A stretch of DNA of 28,820 bases. Origin: Larix sibirica (Eukaryota > Streptophyta > Pinopsida > Pinales > Pinaceae). A program made the position numbers and the translations under genes. Positions 1 to 9,428 of this stretch are shown one piece after another (the first letter of the stretch is position 1; every line of letters starts with the position of its first letter). The notes under the pieces are model-generated. The model was given only the letters and a program-made list of their open reading frames with translations. It was not told the origin of the DNA and made no database searches. The stretch covers positions 1-28,820 of the forward strand of contig NWUY0304741237.1 in assembly GCA_004151065.3 (NCBI GenBank), in the 5' to 3' direction.

Positions 1-1
1 A

Positions 2-388
2 GAGAAGGTAAAGGCTGAGATTGACAAAATGCTAGATGCAGGAACCATTGAACCTGCCGAAGAATCAGAGTGGATTAGTCCTATGGTGGTTCAGGATAAG
101 AAGACAGGATATATTCTAATCTGTGTGGACTTAAGGAAATTGAATGATGCCTGTTTACATGATTTACTACTCCTTTTACAGATGAGGTCCTGGAAAATGT
201 TGGAAGACAGGAAGCCTACTCATTTACTGATGGGTTTTCTGGTTATCATCAGATTAAGATTGCCAAGGAAGATCGACACAAGACTACATTTGCAACAGAG
301 TGGGGTTGTTACCAGTATAAAGTGATGCCATTTGGGTTTAAGAATGCCCCAGCTCTATTTTATAGGGTAGTTGTCGCAGCCTTTAAGG
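2..388 (+). pseudogene. Ty3/gypsy retrotransposon reverse transcriptase fragment, frameshifted, 5' end off window
   Basis: In an intact element this domain copies the retrotransposon RNA into DNA. The reading frame enters from the left edge (codons from position 2) and shows the start of the RT domain: an acidic helix, then the SPMVVQDKKTG and CVDLRKLNDACLHD motifs. Near 165-175 the frame shifts by about one base. It resumes with FTDEVLENV, then motif A as FTDGFSGYHQI (catalytic Asp codon at 229-231), then KTTFATEWG and YKVMPFGFKNAPA. The similarity stops after about 388. The DD box of motif C, RNase H and integrase are all missing on the right, so the copy is truncated as well as frameshifted. 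The motif wording is that of plant Ty3/gypsy elements, recognised from family knowledge. A nuclear origin with later insertion is inferred. Identity as a gypsy RT relic is very likely; the clade is not assigned. Confidence 0.93.
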
Positions 389-692
389 TGCGAAGCCGCT
401 TTCTATTCTTAGGCAAAAACTATAGTAAGGCACGAGAAAGTAAGGCAAGTTCTATCTGTACAAATTAATTATATCCTTACCTTAACAGGAAATAGAACCT
501 GACCTTAGCGGTAACGGGAAAGATGAACTGATAAGGTAACGTGCCCGTAGAAGAGCCAGTCCAGAGATAGAGATGGGAATATACCTGCTCTAGGTAGGCT
601 AGGGAAGGATAAATACTGACGGGCTTTCTAAAAGAAAAGGCTGAAGGCGCAATCTCTACTGTCTTCTCTGCTGCGCCATCACTGGGAGAATC

Positions 693-730
693 ACTAGCTA
701 AGCACAATAGGACTAGCTAAGCACAATAGG
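693..730. repeat. 19-nt perfect tandem duplication
   Basis: Two adjacent identical copies of a 19-nt unit (ACTAGCTAAGCACAATAGG), at 693-711 and 712-730. The perfect identity suggests a recent slippage or duplication event in otherwise eroded DNA. Confidence 0.95.
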
Positions 731-1218
731 TAAGAACTATAACACCAGCAAAAAACTTACTTATAACTAAGGGAATTAGGCAAATAGGGTTTTACCATGA
801 GAGTTGGAAAGATAGGCATCAAGTACACTATAGGGCTACGCTTACCTAACAAGGTAAACTGATACACTTTCAAAAAAATCAATTATATTATGAAAGGAAC
901 AACCACCCTACTTATTAAAAGAAAATGTCAACAATTGTGCAGGCTATGAAGTACTGGCAGATTATCTTCTTGGAGAGGAGATTATAATAAATACCGCAAG
1001 CCACTACAATATTTATATAATTTGACAAAGTTATAGGAAAGTAAACACTTGTAATGTGTCACATACTTTGCAATAGTTCAATTTGGTCATTTGGTACAAT
1101 CAATAAAGGGGCATAAAACATGGTGGCAAATTTATTATTTTGTCTACCAACTACAACACCAAGCACTATAATGAGTCAAGAAAAGTCACAATTTCGGATA
1201 TGTAAAATGTTTATAACA

Positions 1219-1242
1219 ATATATATATATATATATATATTA
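1219..1242. repeat. AT dinucleotide microsatellite
   Basis: An uninterrupted run of about eleven AT units, followed by further A/T-rich sequence. Such runs change length easily. Confidence 0.95.
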
Positions 1243-2638
1243 TTTCATTTACATATTTAGTTTATAGAGAAAGTTAATGGCATGTCACAATGGAAGAATA
1301 CAATGACTACTACCAAAAGATGGATTGTTGTGACAAACTAAAGACCTTATTCGTGCCACAACCCGACATACACAATAAATAAGGGAGGTTAGCCATTCAA
1401 ATGTAGCATACCATTTTGAATAGAATAAAACTTTGCAGACCTAAAAAATACTTCTATTGGCCACTCTTGCTGGTCTTTCTTGGGTACCACAAAAGTAGTA
1501 AATCCGCAAGGGGATGTATTTATAACTCATCTTTCATCCTCCAAAAGTTGTGTGATTTGCCTCTAAATCTCGGCACTCTCCTTGGGTGAGGTGCGGTATG
1601 CAGAAAAGCTAGGTAGGAAAGAACCAAGAACGAGCTCAATGGACTGTTGTTTGTTCCAAAAATAAGGGGGGGGTAAACCCTCGATTTCTTCAAATATTCA
1701 GAGGGAGGTAGCTTTCGTTTGTTTGTATTTCTTTTTATTGAACAACGACAATGGAAGAGCGAAACTTGTTTAACAACGGGTCTACTAGAAAGTACAAGTG
1801 GAACAATAAAAGGATAAGTATAAGTGAGTTTGTAAATATTACCGTACTTGTGCAACCTATACGTGTTTAAGTAGCCATGATATTATGAATGACTGGTAGA
1901 ATGGTATGGCTTGTCCAGGGTAAAGTCAGAACAACCGAAAAGAGTTACATCACACTCTTCTGTGTCATGGAAGGGTTTAATGGCAAAGGTGATGGAACAC
2001 TTCCAAGTTATAAGGGTAGGTAAAAAAACTACTTTACCCATTTCAGTTTATATGGCCTGAGATGAGGTGTCATTGGCAACTTTAAGTCTAGCACCAACCA
2101 CGATATTATTTAGGTTGCAATTGTAAACAATGATGGAAGCTAACCAATCCTTTGTAATACTTCGTTTATTTATGTGTCTTCATGTGTCTTCTTTACTACC
2201 TTATTTCCTTTCCTATCGAAAGTGTAAATAGTTCAAATTGGGCCACTTATTCAGTGGACGCATCCATTTGCATGAACTATTGCAACTCTGGGTCCATAGG
2301 AGGGGCTGGTAAATTCCCTCTAGTCAATATTTTGAATTGAAGAAATAGTCATCTTGTTGAGTGTGCATTTGCTGGCTTTGAGATCCTTCCCCTATTTTCT
2401 CTGTGTTTATTTTATAATTATCTTCCTTCCTTCTAGCTCAGGCTTTTAGGGGAATAAATATACTACCACGGGAGAAACTACCATTAAACAGAGACAGTAT
2501 ATGTATTTACTAAGATGGATCTATGTCCATACAATATAGATTCTATTTTAATATGGGATCTCTCTGGTTATTAGATTATATGTTTGTATAGAGGTTCCAC
2601 CCGCATAAAACCGCATAAAAGCTCTGATTCTATCTATA

Positions 2639-2851
2639 CCTTTGGTCGAGCCTTTTCCCTCCTAACGAACCATCGCAGTTCACTGTAATAAAAAGGGGCT
2701 TTTCCCTCTCCCTTTGGTCGAGCTTTTCCCTCCATAATCACCATCGCAGTTCGAAAGGCTTGTTCTTAGTAGGAGGACAAGGGTTTAATAAAAGGGCCTT
2801 TTCCCTCTCCCTTTGGTCGAGCCTTTTCCCTCCTAACGAACCATCGCAGTT
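2639..2851. repeat. Three-copy tandem repeat with CCTTTGGTCGAGC core
   Basis: Copies of a unit of about 42 nt lie at 2639-2680, 2711-2751 and 2810-2851. Each starts CCTTTGGTCGAGC and ends ACCATCGCAGTT. Copies 1 and 3 are nearly identical; copy 2 differs in the middle. The spacers before copies 2 and 3 also match each other (AATAAAA, then a run of G, then CTTTTCCCTCTCC), so the real history is duplication of a segment of about 99 nt plus a partial copy. Related pieces occur near 9358-9428, at 26148-26175 (a degenerate CTCC...CCATCGCAGTT tail) and at 28768-28793. Confidence 0.9.
2753..2782 (+). repeat. 30-nt inverted partner of 9334-9363
   Basis: The sequence from GAAAGGCTTGTTC to GAGGACAAGG is the exact reverse complement of 9334-9363. 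It lies between the second and third copies of the CCTTTGGTC tandem array, and its partner abuts another array of the same core. The inverted orientation could support recombination that flips the 6.5 kb between them, although 30 nt is short for frequent exchange. Confidence 0.9.
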
Positions 2852-2967
2852 TGTCCAAACATCCCAACTCCTCTAACTCACCTAGCAACCCGACCATCTC
2901 CTCTTTGTGCTCTTAGCCGCCATATCCTCAACGCCCAAGAAGCCTAAGCTTATAATCTTTGTGGGTT

Positions 2968-3021
2968 CGGGCTCCGCAGGACACTCGGGCTCCGCAGGAC
3001 ACTCGGGCTCCGCAGGACACT
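2968..3021. repeat. Perfect 18-nt triplicate repeat
   Basis: Three identical head-to-tail copies of CGGGCTCCGCAGGACACT, at 2968-2985, 2986-3003 and 3004-3021. The unit is a multiple of three and GC-rich compared with its surroundings. No extended reading frame runs through it, so a coding role is not supported. Confidence 0.95.
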
Positions 3022-4440
3022 AAAGGGGTAGCGTGCTCATGCCCTAAGCCACATTAAAAAAGCCATCCAGCAGCTTTGTTTGAGCATTGGTGGTGGGCAG
3101 CATCGGATGAACCGGAAATGGGTAGATCGATGATATCGGTGTAGCATGTGATTGGCTATTTTGAGTTCAAGCTGTAGCACTCCTACCAATTTGAAAGCCA
3201 GAAGCACCACCAGCATAAGGAAAGGCTGCAGAACGAAAAGAAAAAGCATAGGTGGAGGCATAGGTCGCATTCTAGCTAGTTACAGTTTATTACTTTTATA
3301 CTGAAAACCCTATTTAATTGGTCCTGGTGGGGTCGTGTCAGTGGACCGAGTGGAAGTAGTCGAACTTGAATCAGTGTTTACCCGCATTCAGGAGCAGCAT
3401 CCCTTATATTTTCGTTATTAGTATGTGCTCCAACCAGTGATGTAAAGCATAACCCGCTGTTTCAACTAGTTTTGTTCCGATATCTGTAAGTAATGGTTGC
3501 TAGAAGGTACGTTCCAACATACATACAAGGTTTTTCCTAGAATGGATATGGTGTAGCATCTTATATTGTACCAATAAGCTTTGTTCCACCAGCATTCGCG
3601 CGTGTTCCAAAAAGACCAGTTACAGCATAAGCACATGTTCTTAGAAATAATCCAAAGGCAAGGCAGATCCGGATGTAACATATTGCATTGCATCACCAAA
3701 TACGAAGATATGCAAACAAAGATATATGACGCGTAACATAATAGAACATATAGAACACCCAGACATAGGACACCAGATGATCATATATTCAAGAGAAGAC
3801 AGCAGCTATTCATTTAAAGGATAACAGCAGCTACACATATACAGGAAAAAGGATATCACAGGCGCAGGAAGAGGTCCCTCAAAAGCTAACAACATATAGC
3901 AGGCAAGGGGGGTAGGAGAGGCATCAATGAAAGAGGCAGTTCGTTACCTAGTTTGAGTTTCAGTTCCATACGCAGGTGACCCAGCATACCTTCGTTAGGT
4001 TTCCAGATCCTGTTGTTTACCTTGATCCAGCAGCTACCTTTTAACTATAAGCAGAGTAATAAGCAAGGGTAGCAAGAGTAGGTTCAATTTAATCATAAGC
4101 ATAAGCATCAGTAATAGAGGCATAAGCATAGGTAGCTGGAGCAATGGGAAAGGCAACAAGCGCAAAGGCTATTTGCGAGCAAACAAAGAATCGCTCTAGC
4201 TTAAGCGGGCTATGTATGTGCATTATGTGGATCCGTCAAAATGCTGGTATACCTCAGGCTGGAAGGGAGACCACTAAAAGATAGAAGGCATTCATCAGCA
4301 GGATCAATCAACCGATCATCGTACCTTGCGTTACCAGAGCATATCACCTAGACAATTCAACGAGCAGATCACACCCTATACTATTGTTAAAGCACCTGTT
4401 ATATCTCTAGATCGATACCCACCCAGTGGTAGCGGTTGAA
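3022..4440. other. GCA/GCATAA-rich degenerate repeat tract, no gene
   Basis: The sequence keeps returning to words such as AGCAT, GCATAAG, AGCAGC and CAGCA without forming exact copies. It looks like an old minisatellite that has decayed. The densest part is 4097-4140, listed separately. Minus-strand open frames at 3037-3270 and 3466-3699 read Leu/Met/Trp-rich with no domain signature and are likely by-products of the repetitive composition. Confidence 0.45.
4097..4140. repeat. GCATAA minisatellite-like tract
   Basis: GCATAAGCAT occurs twice within about 25 nt, separated by CAGTAATAGAG. Similar GCA-plus-AAG wording appears in the flanks and, on the opposite strand, at 18611-18900. This suggests a dispersed degenerate repeat family. 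Confidence 0.55.
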
Positions 4441-6200
4441 CCACCAAAAGCAGGGACGAGGCGGGTCGAACGCGATAAATTCCCTCTATATAATGCATTC
4501 TTATTACGTATGTAACAACTGCCGGCATAGGAGATTCAGTTGGCATGGCGGGTAGCAGCTTTTCATTGAGGAAGTTTGAGCTACCGCTTGAATGAAGAGT
4601 AGTTCATTTACCGCTTGATGGCCCTTCTACCCATTATATATATGAGGTCCTCCCAGCGGAAGGAAAGATCATCCCAGAAGAAAACCCTGGAGCCGGGAAA
4701 AGAGGTCCTCGCAGAACCAAGCCTAGTTCAACGAGCTGAAACCTCCTCAAGCCCAGGAGCTTTGTGAGATTAGGACCTCTCTGAAGCAAGTTAGTTAGTT
4801 ACCTTTAAAAGGGATCAGTTGAAAGGAATCAGTTAGTGACCTTCGACGGGATGCTTTAACAATTGAAAGCCAACTGATAGCGGATCGATAGATCCCTATG
4901 GGGGGACACGATTTGCTCTGCGGGTGGAACACGGAACAGGCAGGGCAGGCACGCTGGCGCTATCAAATGGCGGGCGGGTAACCAGCACCGGGAAGGGGAA
5001 AAAGAAAATAAAAGAGGAAGCCGCCGGGAAGAAAGAAGATAGAGCCGCCGGGAAAGGAAAGATAGGAATAGATAAAGATTGGGATAGGGGGATATGGCTC
5101 TTCCCCGAAAGTATTTACTGGCCCAAATAAGTCGCTAGTGAAGTCGTGTTTTAATGGCCTCACTATACTTTACTGGCTTTACTGGAATGTAAAATATCAT
5201 ATATCTAATGAATGTAGGCAGATCACTTCTTCCCTCTGTACTGAAACGTGTAAGTTGAAATGCCTTCTGTAACGTGTAAGGGCCTTGCTATGCCTGCTAT
5301 CTCTTTTTCCTTGGCCTGTGTACACCAACCAGTAAAGTCTTTCTATTTATTCTATATAAGAGATATGTATCCGATGTCGAACCACTGACTCATATATAAT
5401 ATAGAATAAAAAGAAATAAATAAATTCATAGGGAAAGGGGAAGGATAAAAAAGAAGCTAGCTTATCATGAGTATATATTTGAGTCAATTAAATTGAAGAT
5501 TTAGTTCAGTTCTCCCATATTATGGGGAAACGCTTTGCAATCCCCACCCCAGTTTTACGCTCAAGGGGAAAGAATGTTCCCGGTGGATGCTGGGACCCTC
5601 CCTAATAATTAATAATTCGTATGCGGGATGAGCTTACAAGAGTGCCAATCAACGCCGCCTACATCATTATTGTTAGGGATGGAATTGATCACCTGAAGTA
5701 TGCCCCCCCAAAAACTTATTAACATGCCACCTTTTTTTGTTAACAAGCAAGCAATAATATTTATCCGGTTTTATCAGAGTTTAAAGGTTTCGTTCTAACG
5801 CTATGAAAAGTAAAGTTAAGGTGCTTGACTTTAAATCCACCTGCATGAACTCCTCGCCTTCCCACAAAGCCCATGAAAAAACCTAGCCTATTACCTTGAT
5901 CCAGTTTCTAAAGTATCGGACCTTGTTAAACCACCAATTCTACCTATTTAGTCCCTGCCGACCCACTTCTCCCTCGACTGCTTCGTATAACCTTCCGACT
6001 TTGAGCTTGAATGCTTAAAACCACCACCTTTCCAGCCAGCACCTCACCTCCTACCTATTGAGTAACTGCTTTACTACTTGTACATTTTCCTGCTTAGCTC
6101 GAATAATCCGGGCACCAGACGATCGAGCGGGCCAACTTAATCCATTGACAGAACCTAGGAACCCCCTTATCCGTGTGAAACGTCTTTAGATGTAATTATT
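4441..6200. other. Intergenic, no gene seen
   Basis: No recognisable gene. A strongly purine-rich patch at about 4975-5095 opens a short frame on each strand (Lys/Gly/Glu-rich on plus, Pro/Phe-rich on minus). This is the usual artefact of biased composition, so neither is called as a gene. The 10-nt word AACGTGTAAG occurs twice near 5246-5280. Confidence 0.6.
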
Positions 6201-7300
6201 AATTAAATCAAATTGATTTTTGAACTGTGAAACGATGGGGTCTTTTTCGTGTATTGTGTTATGGGGAACTCTCTTTGGGGTCTCATATAATATAATAGGG
6301 AACTCTCTTTTGGATATGGTTTAACAGGGTATGGTTTAATGGGTATCCATTGATGGGGCCTTCTCCCGTTCGGTGGCTCAATAAGGGCTTATCTTCTCTC
6401 TCGTATGGCGGTAACATGGGGCCTTCTTCTCTCTTTCGTTCGGTGGATCGCTAGGGTACCGGGGTCAATCAATCATTCCGTCAACCCCGGCTGCCCTACC
6501 CCCGGGGTTGCGAGTATAAAAAGGCGGGTGGACTCCCTTTGTGTACTCACTTCACTTGGTGGACTTACTTGGTGGGCTTGGCTAAAGGTGATAGGCTTAT
6601 GGAGAATGGTTACTGTTGAAAGGCTCTTGTCTTAAGGCTAATGGCTTGGAGTGCTTGCTTGACTTAAGGCTCAAGGCTCATTCATAGCGTAAGGTGAATG
6701 GCGAATGGCTTCTGATGAATGATTCGTTTAACCCCTCCCTGTTAGTAGCACCTCTGGGGGTAGCCCCTCATTGTAGCACCACCTCTGGGTAGTACCTGTC
6801 TGTTCGTAGCACCTGTTCATTATAAGCCCTCTCCTCTCCCTGGCTTTAGCCTCTGCCCCTCCCCTCCCTGAATGGCACTATCTGACCTGCCTGAATGGCT
6901 CAACCTAGCCCCCCCTCCCTGAATGTCTCCTCTATCTAGCCCCTCTTTTCCCTGACTGAGGTTTAGTTCAAGGCTTTTGGTGAACGGTTCGTATAGCAGC
7001 CACTGTCTGTTGCATATGTTCCTCAAATGATGAATCAATGTATGTAACGCTTCGTGTCATTCCATCCATTCCAGTTAATCAAATTCCATTGTTCCATACC
7101 GTTCAGTCCCGTCCCGGGGTATGGTGTTAAGGGGGCTTTCTCTCGTCGACTGGCGGTAAGTACTTCCCTCCCCTCTCATCTGGCGTCACCCTGGCTTAAT
7201 CGATATGCTCGTATGGAAACACCTTGGCTCAATCTTTTTCATCTGAACCAATGGGTGAATTTATATGGTATTGCTTACATAATCGTGGCACATAATCGCT
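6201..7300. repeat. Cryptically simple block of decayed short repeats
   Basis: Recurring words without exact periodicity: GGGAACTCTCTTT twice (near 6265 and 6298), GGTATGGTTTAA, then GCCTTCT...TTCGGTGG twice (near 6357-6378 and 6420-6447), then AAGGCT or AATGGCT many times at 6570-6710, then GTAGCACCTC words at 6747-6815. The last word continues into the clear 36-nt array at 7301. This reads as an eroded chain of tandem arrays, not a gene. Confidence 0.5.
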
Positions 7301-7416
7301 CGTAGCACCTCTTATTCGTTCACTGCACATACACACCGTAGCACCTCTTATTCGTTCACTGCACATACACACCGTAGCACCTCTTCGTAGCGCATAGTCA
7401 TCGTTCACTGCACATA
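7301..7416. repeat. 36-nt tandem repeat, two full copies and one variant copy
   Basis: Two identical 36-nt units occupy 7301-7336 and 7337-7372. Each begins CGTAGCACCTCTTATTCG and ends CACATACACAC. A third copy at 7373-7416 starts and ends alike but has an altered middle. The same GTAGCACCTC word appears earlier, at about 6747-6815. Confidence 0.93.
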
Positions 7417-8073
7417 GTCCTTTCGATTAATAACTTGACGGAGCTGGGCTGGCTTCCTTCCTTCAAAACATGCCACATCCAACTCGGTACGATACGGGGG
7501 CCGAGTGAGTGAGTCATAGCCATAGGGGCATCCAATAGCTGCTGTCTTATCATGAAGCTTATCATGAATCTGTCTGATCACAAAAATCTTACCTAACTGC
7601 TGATCACGGACAACTATAAAAATATATGTATATAATACCAGTGCTCCTCATCTTACGGTAAAACAGTAAAGGGTAGGTACAGCAATTGGTCCTTACCTTA
7701 TTATGAAGAAAGGTAGGTAAGCGAAATGGCTCTTTATGACCTCAGATTAATACAATGACGACGATAAGTCGGTTAGGGTGACCTATCTTCATATGCAGGT
7801 GTAATCGGTTGCAGGTGTAATCGATCCTTACCCCGCGCTTACAAAGAAATAAAAATGCAATCCTGCGCTTACCCTACAAAGGAAGGTGCTTTCGAAAGAA
7901 AGCCTTAGGTATGGAGGCAGGATTTACCCTACAAGATGTAGTGGATGTTTGAGGGAAGTAGAGGATAGTACCACATCCTCCTAAACTATAATAAAGTGGG
8001 AAGAAAGGTCAGGCAACTTTGGGAACACATTATCTCATAGAAGAAACCTGTAGCTTATTCAGTTAGAGCCTTA
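7417..8073. other. Intergenic, possible upstream LINE remnant not recognisable
   Basis: No gene recognised. By position, the earlier part of the zinc-binding region of the following LINE could lie at about 7950-8073, but no frame there shows its cysteine or histidine pattern, so I do not extend the element. Confidence 0.5.
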
Positions 8074-8345
8074 TTGTTATCATGGGAAAGGTCCCCAAAA
8101 GCTCATCCTTTAGTAAATTCTTGGAGTTATCCCCAGGTTTCGTCATGTGGAATTTATGGAAGGCTGATAATTGCAGGAAATTTGTTGTCAAACAAATTGA
8201 TAAATTCACGTCAGATATGGCAGAAAGCCCTCAGAGCATTCATAGAGCCTGTGAATGCCAACACCAATACAGAAGAATGTTCCCTTTCCAGGAAGGAAGT
8301 GGATCTCCTAAGGAACTTTACGCTGAATGTAAAGGTTCCGGATCA
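8074..8345 (+). pseudogene. LINE retrotransposon remnant: end of the RT zinc-binding (zf-RVT) region
   Basis: The frame starting at 8082 reads SWGKVPKSS, then SPGFVMWNLWK, then a Lys-rich stretch. That is the conserved end of the zf-RVT segment of plant LINE polyproteins (usually SPGFVMWNLWKERN). A frameshift lies somewhere between about 8160 and 8230, because the later linker (ALRAFIEPV, then VPNSLRKNK) reads best in the frame of 8074. The upstream endonuclease and RT domains are absent, as is normal for 5'-truncated LINEs. The segment runs directly into the RNase H relic on the same strand. Family recognition is from motif wording and order; the individual clade is not assigned. Confidence 0.8.
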
Positions 8346-8783
8346 AGTACCCAACAGTCTTCGAAAGAATAAACTGGTATACCAATGGGTGAAGCTTTGA
8401 TGGGGCAGCAAGGGCAACCTTGGCGTAGCAGAGCAGGTAGTTTTATGAGGGATGATAATGGGAATCTAAAGCTTGTATTTTTCCAGTTCCTTCAGGAAGG
8501 CTACAACAAGTTATTGAAAGGTGTTGCCTTGTTAAAATGCATTGGTTTGGACCCCTCCATGGGATTTTCAATATCGTGATCAAAGGGGACTCTCTAATTC
8601 CCATTAATGTGTTGAAGGGAAAGGCTGAGCGCAGAGCTCAGAGTTATAAAGTCTAATAAAAAGCTGCAAGAGGGCCCTTGAGGTTTTAATGACTCCAGGT
8701 TTAATCATGTGCGGAGATCCGCAAATTCCATTTACGATTGGCTTGCTAAACTGGCCATAGATGTGAAGAGGGAAGTGTGGTGA
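8346..8783 (+). pseudogene. LINE RNase H domain, broken by stops and frameshifts
   Basis: RNase H in plant LINEs removes the RNA strand during retrotransposition. Its landmarks appear in order but in different frames. SFDGAARA at about 8393-8416 holds the first catalytic Asp (codon 8399-8401) and follows an in-frame stop. GSFMRDDNGNLKL at about 8440-8475 comes next. The NK..KGVALLKCI segment follows, where the usual catalytic Glu of the N(N)xAE motif reads Lys. GDS with INVLKGKAE follows at about 8585-8630, keeping the third acidic residue. HVRRSANS with YDWLAKLA at about 8703-8750 keeps the last Asp. The frame ends at a stop at 8781-8783. Several frame changes and the lost Glu make it non-functional. 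The order zf-RVT then RNase H matches plant LINE C-termini. A nuclear origin is inferred. Confidence 0.88.
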
Positions 8784-9333
8784 AGGTAGAAAAGGATTGT
8801 ATTTAAGAGTATGGGAACTGGAAGTAAATCCTTCAAATATCTATATTCTCTGTGGTACCTCATATTAGCAGATAAAAATAGGTATACTCTCGCCTGTGAC
8901 AGTAAGTAAAAATGTGATCTTAAGGGGCCATAGCATATTCCCAGAGGAGGTCCTTTTAATCTCAGGCTGTCTTTCTAAAAAGGGGCACATAGTCAGTGAA
9001 AAGGGATTATTTGCCTACCATCAAATTAAGCTTTAACAAGTAGCAAAGTGAAGATGGGTGTCTACGTGGGATTCCCCTTTTCAAATTGGCTTCCACTTAT
9101 CATGATGTGGCTAGCACGTCTAACTAGTGAGTGCAACCAACCACGTTCCAGAATCCTTTAGCTACCAAGCTAGAATCCTTTAGCTACAAGGTTGCAGGTG
9201 AGGAATTGCCCCAACCGCTATCGCAGGTATTGGTGTACAAGTAACATGAGCACAAGCACAAGCATGTCGTTGGAGAAACTTAAACTCTGCAAGGGCATTA
9301 ACAGCACCCTACTTTAACCAACTTGGCAAAACA
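8784..9333. other. Intergenic, no gene seen
   Basis: No poly(A) tract or target-site duplication could be identified after the LINE relic. The only structure is a 16-nt word, AGAATCCTTTAGCTAC, repeated at 9150-9165 and 9172-9187 (period 22). Confidence 0.6.
9150..9187. repeat. Tandem duplication, period 22
   Basis: AGAATCCTTTAGCTAC occurs at 9150-9165 and 9172-9187, separated by six bases (CAAGCT). Confidence 0.9.
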
Positions 9334-9363
9334 CCTTGTCCTCCTACTAAGAACAAGCCTTTC
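9334..9363 (-). repeat. 30-nt inverted partner of 2753-2782
   Basis: Exact reverse complement of 2753-2782. It overlaps the first bases of the adjacent 31-nt tandem array by six nucleotides, so both arrays of the CCTTTGGTC family are tied to the same 30-mer in opposite orientation. Confidence 0.9.
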
Positions 9364-9428
9364 CTTGCCCTCCCTTTGGTCAAGCAAGCCTTTCCTTGCC
9401 CTCCCTTTGGTCAAGCAAGCCTTTCCTT
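9358..9428. repeat. 31-nt tandem repeat, two copies plus partial third
   Basis: Identical 31-nt units at 9358-9388 and 9389-9419, then nine further matching bases. Each unit starts CCTTTCCTTGCCCTCC and ends GGTCAAGCAAG. A 26-nt near match (one base changed) lies at 28768-28793. The CCCTTTGGTC core is shared with the 2639-2851 array. The open frame 9323-9574 crosses it and translates to a repetitive Leu/Pro/Ser peptide; I do not call it a gene. Confidence 0.93.

Larger units (their letters stand above)
389..2638. other. Intergenic, no gene seen
   Basis: Stops are frequent in all six frames and I recognise no gene, tRNA or rRNA. The only distinct items are the short repeats listed separately (693-730, 1219-1242) and a 10-nt duplication, CCGCATAAAA, at 2601-2620. 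The short open frames on the minus strand (477-707, 1520-1855) have no recognisable motif and are probably chance. Confidence 0.7.

Noticed and set aside
7301-7416. CRISPR array
   Set aside because: The 36-nt units are directly abutting with no spacers, so this is a plain tandem repeat.
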